Origin: Ligustrum vulgare
Lineage: Eukaryota; Streptophyta; Magnoliopsida; Lamiales; Oleaceae
Length of the DNA: 64,000 nt
Assembly (NCBI GenBank): GCA_963555705.1
Contig: OY743184.1
Span: 27,056,639-27,120,638 of the forward strand
Direction of reading: 5' to 3'
A program made the translations under genes and the position numbers. The notes under the pieces are model-generated. The model did not search any database, had not been told where the DNA came from, and was given only the letters and a program-made list of their open reading frames with translations. This document shows, piece after piece, positions 1 to 11,152 of this stretch (positions are counted from its first letter, which is position 1; each line of letters opens with the position of its first letter).

Positions 1-646
1 TCCGACGGGGAGGGAATGAGATCAACCACATATTTTATCTTGAAAATATCATATCATGTTCTTTAAAAAAAAAAAAAAATGAAAAAGAAAAAATGAAAAA
101 TCTTCTGAAAAAGAGATTTCTCACAGTTCACGTCTCTCAAATTATGCTTTTGCGATGATCGGTAATATACTTTATGGATTCGATCTTTTACAATAAGGTG
201 GCATTATTCAAGTATGTTGTCACACCACTACCTCGGTTCTACCCATCCTCAAATATTAGCCACTGTTCGGTGGTCCTTATTATTATAATAAGAGTTTAAT
301 ATTTTTTTAGATAAAATATGTAATTGAAAAGTGATTTTTGAAAAATTTATGTGATTAAAAAGTTGGTTGAAAAAATATGTTTTTTATAAGTCATCATATT
401 ATAACAGAAATACTGAACATAATTTTTAAGTACAGTTTTGCTACAATCACAATTAGGATCACAATAAGGGTCACAATTTGCTTACGTGGTTCAATCCTCT
501 CTTTCCACACATCACATCATTTTTTAAATCAACAACAATAACACTTCCACATCATCAAATTGTCATCTACATTGTCAAATGAATTATGCACTTAGATTAA
601 TTCTTTTAAGTTTCCCTTTTTATCTCTTTCTTGAATTTTTCTTTAA
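1..646. other. AT-rich intergenic DNA, no gene seen
   Basis: No open frame with a recognisable protein and no RNA gene is visible. The stretch is AT-rich with short A and T runs. It ends at a small inverted-repeat element. Confidence 0.6.
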
Positions 647-812
647 GCCTTCGTTTCGTAGTACTGTAATAGTTTATAAATTGTTTTATTTATAATTTTG
701 ATGTAAAATGTGTGATTGAAAAATAGAAAAAGAAAATATGTATGGTTAAAAAGGTAATTTGAGAAATTATATAATTTATAAACTGATTTATAAATTGTTT
801 ATAAACGAAGGC
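647..812. mobile_element. Tourist-like MITE
   Basis: The ends are an inverted pair, GCCTTCGTTT on the left and AAACGAAGGC on the right, about 165 bp apart. The interior is AT-rich and non-coding, and carries TTTATAAA-type words shared with other small elements in the window. The left flank is TAA, as expected for PIF/Harbinger (Tourist) insertion, but the right flank has decayed to TTT, so the superfamily is inferred from better copies at 7851 and 49883. Confidence 0.6.
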
Positions 813-1189
813 TTTTTACCCCAAAAGAATTCGTGTTTGAAGAGAACATGTTCGATTATTAAGAAACTTAAAAATTATATTTCTATTTCATAAAATTTGT
901 TTATAGACGGTAACATAACAACATTTTATTGGATAAATTTTTTAAAAGTCAACAATTTTTGTAAATCGAAGATTTTCCTCCACCAATTTTTTCTGTTCAA
1001 GAAAATGAATTAATGAAATATTGTCACGTAACTATTAATAAATAATATTTATAAATAACTGCTTGTAAACAATTTACCAAACAGAGGCTTTTTATAAAAA
1101 AAGATAAGTTCCCTCATGGGCACCCACTTACAATCAATTACCAACCGTCTCTCAAGTTTTATAGTGGAAGGTAGGCTTGAGCGTGGTTT

Positions 1190-1322
1190 CACATGGTCAC
1201 TGATTTTGATCAAGATACGAATCAAACATTCATTTTTTGTCCCTAATATCAAAGTGTTCACTCTTCTCCAGATAGTAACACATCTCATCGTCCGGATGTA
1301 TGTGCTCCGTGTAAAAATTCTT
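1190..1322 (-). pseudogene. Acireductone dioxygenase (ARD) gene fragment 1
   Basis: Read on the minus strand from 1322, the frame gives KNFYTEHIHPDDEMCYYL and then EKSEHFDIRDKK before a stop. This matches the cupin core of plant acireductone dioxygenase, the methionine-salvage enzyme, where the family shows a metal-binding H-x-H followed by an EIRY-type stretch and a YFDVRD-type turn. H-I-H is still present. A one-base shift restores similarity further on (CLIRILIK, compared with the family's WIRIxxK). Only one exon-sized piece is present, with stops and frameshifts and no flanking ARD exons, so it is dead. A second ARD piece lies at 1862-2035 on the other strand. Confidence 0.75.
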
Positions 1323-1406
1323 TCCAAACCACTTTCTAACCATACACATTTTTCAAAATCATTTTTAACCACAAATTCTATCTCGAAAAAAAATGGCAGT
1401 TATACA

Positions 1407-2565
1407 TAGGCCTGGGCAAAGGAATCGGAACCAACGGTTCGGCTCGGTTTGGTTTCGGTTCAGTTCGGTTCTATCAAAATTTTAAACGGTTCTGGTTCTA
1501 AAAATCAAAAACCATCGGTTTCGGTTCTTGGTTCAGAACCAGAACCAAGAACCAAAATAAAACACGTTTTTTTTTTAAATATAAATTTATAAAAATATAA
1601 AAAAATCATCAATTCTTAATTTTAATGCATGTTATCTGGTCCATTAGTCAATATCAATTACCTAACAATATTAACTCATTCAATATTACAATAACTATAA
1701 GCAAAAAAGTATTAAACAAAAAATCATAGATCAAAAATTATTTTTGTTTAACTGGTTCTATCGTTCAGCTTCAAGCCTTCAGTCATCAATTCTTCAAGAA
1801 TCAACAAACAATAAATCTTCACTCTTCATCTTACAATTATTTGTTATATTGTTTTCAAGGATTTGCTGGACTTTTGTGACTGTTCCCTGAAAAGGTGGAG
1901 AATCACGAGCAGAAATTGAAGAATTTTTAGAAAAAACACATATACGCGGATAAGGAGATACGTTACTATCTGGAAGGAAGTGAATACTTTGATGTCAAAG
2001 GATTTTGAGTGTTGTATTTGCATTTTGATCAAGGTTAATGACCTTCATCTTACGACTATTACCAGCCGGAATCTACCATGGCTTCATCGCTTAAATTTGA
2101 AAATTTTACTTTTGGAAATCTGAACCGGAACCAGAACCAAAAGAACCGAACGATTTGGTTCCAGTTTGGTTCTTCTCTTACAAAAAGAACAATCGATTCG
2201 ATTCTATAGGAACCAGAACCACATGGAACCACGTCTAGTTATAAAACTTCTGAACAGAGGCTGTAATGTTGCAATTGTGTAACGGGTAATGACTAATTAG
2301 TCGGATAACATGTATAAAGATTAAGAATTGATAATTTATTTTATTTTATTTGTAAATTTGTATTTCTTAAAAAAAATTAAAAATCGTCTTTTGTTCTATA
2401 GATTCTGGTTCTTGGTTCTAGATCTTATTCTGAACATAAAATCGAAATCGAATGGTTCTTGAATTTCTAGAACCAAAATTATTTAAAATTTTGAAAAAAC
2501 CGAACCAAATCAAGACCTAACCAGAACCAAATGGAACCGATAGTTCCAGATCTTTTGCCTACCCA
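1407..2565. mobile_element. hAT-like non-autonomous element carrying an ARD fragment
   Basis: The left end reads TAGGCCTGGGCAAAGG. The right end reads TTTTGCCTACCCA, which in reverse complement is TGGGTAGGCAAAA, so the ends form an imperfect terminal inverted repeat of the GGGCAAA type common in plant hAT derivatives. Both subterminal regions are full of short GGTTC and GAACC words that form local inverted repeats. There is no transposase. I could not fix an exact 8-bp TSD. The centre holds a degenerate ARD fragment (1862-2035), so this may be a gene-capturing element. Confidence 0.55.
1862..2035 (+). pseudogene. Acireductone dioxygenase (ARD) gene fragment 2
   Basis: On the plus strand the reading is PEKVENHEQKLKNF, a stop, KKHIYADKEIRYYLEGSEYF, then DVKGF and another stop. 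This follows the ARD order of a PEKxxNYExKxKxF segment, the H-x-H metal site (H-I-Y here, so the second histidine is lost), EIRY and the GSGYFDV turn. It extends further towards the N-terminal side than fragment 1 and overlaps it in the cupin part. Two in-frame stops show that it is dead. It sits inside the hAT-like element at 1407-2565. Confidence 0.75.
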
Positions 2566-2747
2566 GTAACATGATTCAATTTAAATTCTTATATTTTTTT
2601 CTTTCAAGCCAATGTTCTTTAAGACAATCATTACAATTTATAAATTAATTTATAAACAATACAATTTCTCAAAGTTCTTTTGAGCCATACAAATTTTCTC
2701 TATCCATTTTCAACTACATTTTACCTCAAAAACATAAATAAACTAAG

Positions 2748-3257
2748 GTGGCGTTCTGTTTGTATTTTATTTTGTATTTTCATTTTCGAAAATGTTTTGT
2801 GTTTTGTGTTTTCATTTTTGTTTTCAAATTTGCTGAAAACGCGTTTGGTTTGTCATTTCTGAAAACTGTTTTTGAAAATGAAAAGTTGGAAAACACGTTC
2901 TGTTTGAAATTTTGCAGAACACTATTTAAACTATTTTTAATTAATTTGCTTGCAGAATACTACTAACTCCAACTCAAATTTCCTTTCACAATATACTAAA
3001 AATATGGTTACATGCAACACACTAATGTGAGCATTAAGAGTCTATATTAACACAGTTTGGTCAGGTTCGGGACTTGAGAAAGCTCTACTTCTATTAAAAT
3101 CCAGAAAATGCAAGTTCTTTCAAAACCACCAGAGTCCATTTATCATTGCATTTTTTGAAATATAACAACAAGAATTCTCATTTAATTTTTTTTTGTAATG
3201 TTGATATTGAATTCAATAAAACTTTATTTAAACTAAGTTCCAAGTTAGGATAATTCT

Positions 3258-3305
<48 letters not shown>

Positions 3306-3590
3306 TATTTAGGCTTAGTTCCAAGTTAGGATAATTCTAAAAAAAATAAAAATTTTATATTAAGCTTAGTTCTAAGTTAAGATAATTCTATTAAAAAAAA
3401 AAAAAAAAAATTCCCAAAACGCTTTTTCCGCGTTTTGGACATTTTTTGTCGAAATACACACAAAACGCCCAAAACGATGTTTTCGGCGTTTTTCGTTTTG
3501 TGTACAATTTTTTTTTTTGTTTTCCAAAATGCGTTTTCGAAAATAAAAACAGAAAAAGACCTCAAAACAACAAAGAGAACAGGAGCTAAG
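2748..3590. mobile_element. Inverted-repeat element with TTTTCGAAAA-rich ends
   Basis: The left end (GTTCTGTTTGTATTTTATTT, continuing to TTTTCGAAAATG) is mirrored by the right end, which in reverse complement starts GTTCTCTTTGTTGTTTTGAG and reaches TTTTCGAAAACGC. The arms are thus about 50 bp and imperfect. CTAAG occurs just outside both ends and may be the target duplication. No transposase is present. A poly-A-bearing tandem repeat occupies the middle. Superfamily not determined. Confidence 0.5.
3228..3410. repeat. Three-copy repeat, each unit followed by a poly-A run
   Basis: A unit of about 27 bp containing TTAGTTCCAAGTTAGGATAA and ending in ATTCT occurs three times (near 3233, 3310 and 3364), each time followed by A-rich sequence. 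The first run is about 43 consecutive A. The third copy is diverged. It lies inside the inverted-repeat element at 2748-3590. Confidence 0.75.
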
Positions 3591-4254
3591 TCTCTGTTCG
3601 GGAACTTTGTTTATTTGGATTATAAATCAATTTATAATCTACATAATTTCTCAAACTACTTTTTAACTTCATATATTTTCTCTCTCTAATTCTCAACCAT
3701 ACATTTTACCTAGAAAACACAAAGAAACCAAATTATAATCTTTTCCAATTATCCGAACAAAAGCTATTATAATTACTTTAATGTTACCGAACAGAACCTA
3801 AAATCGATTTTCATAACGACTCATATTAATTTACAAAATCAATTTATTAATTAATATATAAAAGTAGAAGTGAGGAGAGGAAAGAGAAGTATTAAATGTC
3901 ATTTTTCCTTGAAAATGCAATTACAATTTAGGAGAAAAATAACTAAAATAAAAATCTATGAAGATAATATTTATTATCCTTTAAAGAATAAATTATATTT
4001 TCTAAAATATATATTATATAATATTATTAACTATTTAATAAATTAAAACATCTTTTCAATTGTTTATAAACAAAAATATTATTGTTTTCGAGATAAAATA
4101 CGTGGTTGAGATTCTTTTTCAAAAAATGTGTATAGTTAAAAAGTTAATGAAAAATGTGTTATCTATAAATAAATTTATTGACAAAGTTAGCATTTACTGT
4201 TCAAATAATTTTTTAATAATTTGAATTAATTATATTTCTCATGTTCGATAACTT
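3591..4254. other. AT-rich intergenic DNA, no gene seen
   Basis: Very AT-rich. It contains TTATAAATCAATTTATAA-type short palindromes and MITE-like words (TTTATAAACAAA), but no complete element or coding frame that I can define. Confidence 0.5.
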
Positions 4255-5000
4255 TAGACTTTTGATTAAAATCTAACTCAAAGTCAACAGTTAATTTTAG
4301 AATCTGTTTGATAACCTTAATTTTTCGTGGAAAAGGAAATTTTTTTCCAGCTTTTTTACTTTACTCCGTTTGATTGCGAAAATTTTCCACGGAAAATGTT
4401 TTCCGTGGACCACACCCACGCGCCCATTTTCCTTGTTTTGGTGAAAAATATTTTTTTTGGGTTTTGGTGGATTTTTGTTTTCCATGGTAGATGGAAAATG
4501 ATTTTTGACACGTTTAATCAATTTTGTTGTTATTAATTGACTTATTTTCTTTTCAAAAAAATAACATTATCATCATCAAGTACAAATATATTTAAAAAGT
4601 AAAAAAAAATTTTTTTTGATTAAAATAGCAAAAAATTACTTTATTTTCCATGGAAAATAATGTCAATCAAACAACAAAAGTTGAAAAATTCCATACTTTT
4701 CCCACCTAGAAAATTAAACCAATCAAACACATTAAACTTCTAATTCCCATGAAATCAATTCCCTGGAATTCATTTTCTTTCCACCCAAATTTCACCATCG
4801 CTATCAAACGAGTAATTCTAGATAGACATATAAACGCTATGTCACAATGTCACTTAAAAATGTTCCTAAAAAATGTTTCCTTAAAATTATTGTTAATTTT
4901 AATAACACATTTCGTAGGTCATACAACTTTCAACCACACATTCCATCAACTTTTATTAAAATCTACTAAAAATCTGATTTTATTCCCTACCAAATAGGGA
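4255..5000. mobile_element. Tourist-like MITE interrupted by a second inverted-repeat element
   Basis: The left part (GATTAAAATCTAACTCAAAG, then TCAACAGTTAATTTTAG) and the right part (from about 4906, ACACATTTCGTAGGTC to ACCAAATAGGGA) correspond to the two halves of the MITE family seen whole at 39002-39202 and 49883-50049. Between them, about 4306-4734, lies another element with ends TGTTTGATAACCTTAATTTT and, in reverse complement, TGTTTGATTGGTTTAATTTT. It contains several TTTTCCATGGAAAA-like palindromes. This is a nested insertion. Exact TSDs were not resolved. Confidence 0.55.
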
Positions 5001-5296
5001 CATTATTTTTTAAATTTTAATAATTATTGTAATAGAATATTATTATTTTTTGCATTTTTTTATTATGATTATGTAAAAGTATTAATATTTTATGAATACT
5101 TATTGAAATAGATATTGTGAAAAACAACTTTCGTGCATCACAAGGCTAAATATTAGTTTATTAATAAAAGTAACATTCTTCAAGTTTACTGTCTAAAGAT
5201 CATATCTCAAACAATGTGTGTTTTAATAAACATATAAATAAATAAATCAATTTTAAATTGACTTATTAACGATATGGTCAGCACCCCACTCCCAAC

Positions 5297-5707
5297 TAGG
5301 GACGGAGCCAGAATTTCGAGTGAGTGGGAGCCAAAATTTTCAAATGGTGAAAGGGGGAGGCGGAGGCCTCCTTCAGGGGTTCCGCCCCCGAAATTTTTTT
5401 GAATAAAAATGATTGAAACGACGAAGCAATAAACTAAAAATTAAACTAAATTAACTAATAAGTAACAATTAACCAGTATGAAGTAGTAATTCACAAAAGA
5501 AAAGACCTATAACTGAAAAGTAAATGTAAACTTTCAAGGTGGGTGATACTAGTAATGAGCATTGTATCTACTTCTTGCATAAATATAATAATTGTAGAGA
5601 AATAATTAAGATCAAAGGAAATGTCAATTCTTTTTCTTTTCTTTCTATTTTTTTTTTTTTTTGGGACTCGAATTTTTTTTTTCCCAGTGGGGCTAGCTCC
5701 GTGGCTA
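5297..5707. mobile_element. hAT-type MITE, copy 1 (TSD CTCCCAAC)
   Basis: The element starts TAGGGACGGAGC and ends GCTCCGTGGCTA (reverse complement TAGCCACGGAGC), an inverted terminal repeat. The flanks carry a perfect 8-bp direct repeat, CTCCCAAC, at 5289-5296 and 5708-5715, which is diagnostic for hAT transposition. The subterminal text (GAGTGGG, CCAAAATTTTCAAATGG, GAAACGACGA) is shared with the copy at 12406. No transposase is present. It lies about 0.7 kb upstream of the ankyrin gene start codon. Confidence 0.88.
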
Positions 5708-6416
5708 CTCCCAACCACCCTCGAATTTCGATATTTGTTGGGGAAAAAAAGTGTAACCCATACCTTGGGGACCTGAACCGATCATGTCCTAGATCATTAA
5801 TTTGAGTGGTAAATCACAGGATGTGCCTTCCAGATGGAGGGTACTGAAGGTCTCCACAAGTGATGGTAACTCCCACTTGCTACAAGATCAAATTCATTTT
5901 CAGAATTCGAACTCTGCATCCGATCGCATTGAACGTATTATCAGTTCGCTCCTTTGCTATATGTTCTTGGGGGTGGTGGGGGAGGGCTCCAATATCTACA
6001 TTTGTTGATTTGTTTTAGTCTTTGTTTTTTTTTTTTTTATCACCGCTTTCTTGTATTCTCCATCAAATTCCCTCAATTGTACTATTGTATTGCCTAAAAA
6101 GTAAGGTCTTCTGCATAATTTCTCGTTTACCAGTTGCAGAAAAGTGGTTCTTCTTATTCAATCAATGATTGATAGGTGCACCACGCAATAGTGAAACTCG
6201 CATTCCTTTGCTGCATTCTTTTCTGTTTTCTTCTTATTGAAAGCTATTGTAATTTGCAAGTTTTTTTTTTTTTTTTGAACATTCGTAGAATTTAAGGCCG
6301 GACCCAGAAATCCGATTACAGAATTCAAAACTCAGATTCTGAACATAGGATCTTCGATAGTTGAAAGTTTTCGACTAGAAAAGTTGAGCTTTTTATTTTC
6401 GAGAAATTCCAAGAAA
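5708..6416 (+). other. Upstream region and probable 5' leader of the ankyrin gene
   Basis: This stretch lies between a hAT MITE and the ankyrin start codon at 6417. It contains long T runs and no convincing coding frame. The short open frames here have no recognisable domains. A promoter and leader are expected, but I could not fix a TATA box or a transcription start. An in-frame upstream ATG at 6384 would add 11 residues. I prefer 6417 because MPPTYFPLRW is the conserved N-terminus in this family as I remember it. Confidence 0.45.
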
Positions 6417-9400
6417 ATGCCTCCAACATATTTCCCTCTGAGATGGGAAAGTACCGGCGACCAATGGTGGTTTGCTTCCCCTATTGATTGGGCCGCCGCC
6501 AATGGGCACTATGATTTAGTTCGGGAACTCCTCCGCCTCGATGGCAACCACCTCATTCAGCTGACCTCTCTGCGGCGGATCCGCCGCCTCGAGACCGTAT
6601 GGGATGACGAGGAGCAATTCGACGATGTCGCCAAATGCCGCTCGCAGGTTACGTTAACCATCTCTTCCGTCTCAAAGTTTAAGATTCACATTTTTTTCAT
6701 AACTAGGTGGCGCGAGACTTGAATCCGAGCCTTTTCCCGGGCCTTGTTAATTTCCCTTAATTTAATTTTTATCTTCCAAACAGGTTGCAAAAAAGCTGCT
6801 TTCTGAGTCTGAAATCAAGAAAGGGAAAAACTCTCTAATTGGTGCCGGATATGGCGGGTGGCTTCTGTACACCGCCGCCTCCGCCGGAGACTTGGGTTTC
6901 GTTCAAGAATTGCTTGAAAGAGACCCTCTCCTTGTATTTGGAGAGGCAGAATATGGGGTCACTGATATATTATACGCTGCTGCCAGGAGCAAAAACTTGG
7001 AACTTTTTCGGATTGTTTACGATTTTGCTGCCTCGCCAAGGTTTTCGACCGGTAATGTTAAACATCCCATGTAAAAGCCTTAGTACCTAGTCCCTATTAC
7101 ACTGGATATTTGCCTACATGTATTTATTTAAATTTTTTGTCACGCAGGCAATGGCAAAGAAATTGAACAGCAAAATGATGAGATCCCTTCTGGTTATAAA
7201 TGGGAGATGATGAATAGAGCCCTTCATGCTGCTGCAAGAGGAGGAAATCTGAAATTATTGAAGGAGCTTCTTGGGGAATGCTCTGATGATTTATTGGCTT
7301 ATAGAGATATTCAGGGAGCCACTCTGTTACATGCAGCTGCTGCTAGGGGTCAGGTTCAGGTAAGGACCACCTAATCATCAGCATCTACATATGCATGATT
7401 CTTTGAAATCTGATTTATTTCTTTAACATTACCTAAATTTTTTTGCTTGTTATGTTCTATTATTATTTTGGCCTGATCCATACCATAACATATAATCTTC
7501 TATATTGGTTTTGGGGTCTTGGCCAAATGAGTATTTAGCGTCTGTTTGATGTTCTTTATTTGATAAAAAATCATTTTGAATAGTGATTGATGTGAAATTG
7601 TGTGTAGTTGAAAATGAAAGAAAAAGTTTTAAGTTTATGTGTACTATATTTTATTATTAAAATGTGGTTAAAATTGCGTACGGTAGAAAAAAAAAAAGTT
7701 ACTTTTAAAGAGTATCAATCCGAGGCGAGGTTACTTGTTGGCTGATGTGATAGAAACTGTGTGATGGCAAAATAGATCATTGTAGCGTCCCATTCCAAGA
7801 TTTTGTAAATTTGATTATACGCTGTATGATCTCACATAGCTAAAGACTTAGCCTCCATTTGGTGACTAGTTTATGAACTACATATTTTTCCAAATTATTT
7901 TCCAACCACGTATTTTACCTTGAGGGTATCACATTCTTCGTATATAAACAAAAAAAAAAAACTTTTACCAAACAGAGGCTTAGTTGCTTTGTTTCTTGCT
8001 CTGAAACTAAAAGTAGCAATGAACCAGCGACGGAAGATTCATGGAGTGGACCATATTTTTTTATCAAGAAAAAGGGCTCAGCTTGTTTTTTTTTTTTTTA
8101 AGGTGTTGCAATGATCAAGCGTCTGTCCTGATTACGTACTGTTGCTCAACTATTACATTCATCTTGTCATCTTAACCATTGATTTCAAGATCTTTGAATT
8201 TAACACCATTGAAACTTTCACGTACTGAAGAGAAATGAGACTCACTTCACTGCTCTAAACATTTCTGCATATAATTTCAATGCTCAGTAGATTAGCAATA
8301 AACCAAATGAATTGGGCAGGGATTTATGTAGCCGGCTCCGAATTTATTGAGAACAAGACTTATTTTATTTTCATTAATACTTCAATCATTTCAGCTACTT
8401 GCATTAGTCACTCACAGCCAATCTTCTTATCAATGCAGCTCGTCAAAGATCTTATAGCGTCTTTCGATATTATCAGCTCCATTGACAATCAGGGCAACAC
8501 AGCATTGCACGTGGCTGCTCACAGAGGCCAATTTGCAGTTGTTGAGGCTTTAGTTCTTGCATCACCGTCGTCAATTAATTGTAGAAACAATGCTGGAGAA
8601 ACATTTTTGCACGCGGTTGTAACTGGATTTCAAACTCCTGGTTTTCGGAGAATGGATCACCAGATCGAGCTCATGAAGCAATTAGTACGTGGAAAGATCT
8701 TCAACATAGAAGAAATCATCAATTCCCAAAATAATGATGGTAGAACTGCTCTTCATTTGGCCATAATAGGAAACATACATTCTGATCTAGTGGAGTTACT
8801 TATGACCGTTCGGGGAATCGATGTCAATATACGTGATCGGGATGGTACAACTCCACTCGATATTCTCAGGCAACTGCCACGTTCTGCGTCGTCCGAAACT
8901 CTAACCCGACAATTGATTTCGGCCGGAGGGATCTTCAGTTGTCAGGACCTTTCAGCAAGAAAAGTTATTGCATCCCATGTGAAGAGGCAAAGCATAGGAA
9001 ACAGTCCCGGCACGTCTTTCAGAATCTCGGACACGGAAATATTTTTATACACGGGTGTCGGGGACGCATCAGATGGCAGTCGCAGTGCAGGAATGAGTAC
9101 CTCCTCAAATGAGCCAAATCAACACGAGTCGAGCATTGGGAACCAGGATCCTGGAAAGATTAACAAGCCGGTATCTGTAAATTATGCTGGAGAACGGCTG
9201 AAACGCCTCCTCCATTGGCCAAAGATGAAGAGCAGAACTAAGGAGAGGCTCAAGAAATTGGTTGGAGCGACTTCCGCAAACACTTCAGACGACATTCCGA
9301 TCCCTCTTCGGCAGAGATTCTCTAAGCCCTCATCACTTCTTAACAACAAACGAGCCCTCTCTGTCAGGAGTAACCAACCAAGTCCGGAAAAAAAGAAATT

Positions 9401-9740
9401 AGCCTCAGGGTTAGTTCATGGTGTTATGCACTCGATTCCACATACTCCCATTCCTCGCCAATCACGTTCCAGTTCATTTTCAAAAATATCGCTATCTTCG
9501 CAAGGTTCACTGGATGCACAAAGAGGTGCTCAAATTGAGAATGAGATTGCAGGAACTTCCTGCTCTAATCAAATGAATGATCACGTGACAAGTAATTCAG
9601 TTCCTAAAGTAGGTTCGGTGAACAAGAGGTTGATGAACCAATACTTGTGCTTTGGTGCTTCAAGGCAACCCGCGGAGGCCCCTTCGAGTGGAGCACAACC
9701 GTACGATATTTATGAACGGTCAGTTCTATCAATGGCTTGA
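6417..9740 (+). CDS. Ankyrin-repeat protein, 670 aa, four exons
   Basis: Exons are 6417-6647, 6784-7051, 7148-7359 and 8439-9740. All junctions are GT-AG and the frame is unbroken (77, 160 and 433 codons). The protein has ankyrin repeats from about residue 20 (SPIDWAAANGHYDLVRELL) to about residue 400, with classic TALHVAAHRGQ and TALHLAIIGN helices in exon 4. The last 200 or so residues are polar and basic (ERLKRLLHWPKMKSRTKERL) with Ser/Pro-rich segments. No membrane span or PGG domain is visible, so it differs from the membrane ACD6-like ankyrin proteins. It belongs to a conserved plant soluble ankyrin family beginning MPPTYFPLRWEST. Ankyrin repeats mediate protein binding; the partner is unknown. 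Intron 3 (1079 bp) holds a Tourist-like MITE at 7851-7979. Confidence 0.93.
7851..7979. mobile_element. Tourist-like MITE in intron 3 of the ankyrin gene (TSD TTA)
   Basis: The ends GCCTCCATTTGGTGA and TTTTACCAAACAGAGGC are inverted copies of each other, and the element is directly flanked by TTA on both sides (7848-7850 and 7980-7982). At 129 bp, non-coding and with a 3-bp TWA duplication, it fits a PIF/Harbinger-derived Tourist MITE. It is well away from the splice sites. Confidence 0.8.
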
Positions 9741-9977
9741 TTATCTAAGGCTTGAAGGCTGGATCATTGAATGATTTTGTAAATATTTAATGATAGCTTG
9801 GATCCATAAACCTCAAGTAGGTTATTTATATCTTTTGATGTGTATTCTCTTTAGAACATGCTTTGCTAATGTAACCTTGAGCTTAAATATGCTCGTTGCT
9901 TTCTGAATGTTTGCATACTATGTTTAGGCTATTATCCTTGAAAATTGTGTATTTAATTACCTCGTTAGAGTTTAGAT
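9741..9977 (+). other. Probable 3' untranslated region of the ankyrin gene
   Basis: AT-rich sequence directly after the TGA stop. It contains AATGAT and TTTGTAAATATTTAATG-type plant polyadenylation context. No further exon is needed because the frame closes at 9740. Confidence 0.5.
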
Positions 9978-10153
9978 TCCAATTCTCCTTTATTAAAAAA
10001 GGTTGAATTGCAACCTCGACGGCTCTCACTGTCCCACCCCTAGAGCCTTGTGGAGGAGATGAATCGCGGAATGTATCTCAGTTAACTAGGATTTGAAGCT
10101 TGTCAACTGGTTTCCATCACAAAGAAGGTAAATCCAATTCTCCTTTATTAAAA
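9978..10153. repeat. Perfect 21-bp direct repeat flanking a 134-bp insert
   Basis: The 21-bp string that starts TCCAATTCTCC and ends TTTATTAAAA occurs at 9978-9998 and again at 10133-10153. The 134 bp between them is more GC-rich than its surroundings. A long exact flanking repeat of this size is what a target-primed (LINE or SINE type) insertion leaves, but the insert lacks a tRNA-like promoter or a poly-A tail that I can recognise. Confidence 0.6.
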
Positions 10154-10159
10154 GGAAAA

Positions 10160-10770
10160 TAGAAATGGCAATAGGTCGGGTATGAGTCGGATTTGTCAAA
10201 TTCATGTCCTATCCACTAAATATTTACAACTTCTATATCCTACCAATACATTCATTTAAGAATGGCGACTCGGGTGCGGGCCGGGTGTGGGTCGGAGGCT
10301 GTTATGCTTCTATACTCATTTGAAACTCATTATTATTTATTTATTTTATTATTCTTTTAGGATTGTAAATAGGTTATAGGTGCTTCGAATTAATTTGAAG
10401 TAGTTAAATATTGAGCTTTACTTGAATTTAGCTTGAAAAAAGTTTGTTCTAAGTTGAAACTAAACAAGCGAATTTGAACAATTTTTTTAGACGTTAACAA
10501 AATCAATTGTTTGAACATATTAATGTTTAGATATTAATAATGTCAATAAATATTTATGCTCTATTTTTTATTATTTATTATTTTTTTACGCAATCACTTT
10601 CGCTTTAAATTTTATACTTTTTAAAGAAAATTAATGTGTATGAGAGTCGGGTATAAGTATTATAGTAAAATTCATACCCGACTCATACTCATGTCAGGTT
10701 TTAAAGTTTACCTTCATACCCTACTCATGAACCCATGTAGTTGGATAATTCTCGTCCATTTGTATTGAAT
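10160..10770. mobile_element. Probable hAT-like non-autonomous element
   Basis: The left end (ATAGAAATGGCAATAGGTCG, followed by GGTATGAGTCGG) resembles the reverse complement of the right end (ATACAAATGGACGAGAATTA). CGGGTATGAGT and its inverse ACTCATACCCGACTC occur near opposite ends. This end style (AAATGGCAA followed by CGGGT words) is typical of plant hAT MITEs. I could not define an exact TSD. Confidence 0.45.
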
Positions 10771-11152
10771 TTTTAACGAGTATTGAGTTCGTAAATATTA
10801 CTGTCATCTTTGAAGGAAAAGGAAAAGGAAAATGTTAATGCTAGATCTCGGAAATCTAGTGTCATTGGTGTGGATCCTCTATCTGAATATGGTTTGACGT
10901 CAGTGGAGTGTGCAACCAACGGAAATCTAGAGTTGGCTGGGTTTTTTCTAAGCGGTCAGCTCAAGTTGTATGGTCGGGGGTGTAACCAAGTGTCAGGTGG
11001 ATCATGCTCGATTAAACATTTGATGGTCTCAACTTGAGATGACTTCAAAATGTGTTAAAACATCACTCTTTAAAACATTCTTTTCACCCTTACCAACAAA
11101 TTAAGGTTTACAATCACGGTTTTAGTAGAATTAATTTTCAAGACATGATAAC
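10771..11152. other. Intergenic DNA with an unassigned 75-codon open frame
   Basis: An open frame at 10810-11037 (+) gives a short Lys/Glu-rich start and then unrecognised sequence. It has no family similarity that I know and no nearby exons. I do not call it a gene. The segment ends at LTR-like copy A. Confidence 0.4.

Noticed and set aside
3377..3689. Open frames on both strands around 3.4-3.7 kb
   Set aside because: They are Lys/Phe-rich products of A and T runs in an inverted-repeat element.
10810..11037. 75-codon plus-strand open frame as a small gene
   Set aside because: No recognisable domain, no neighbouring exons, and a Lys/Glu start created by AAGGAAAAGG repeats.
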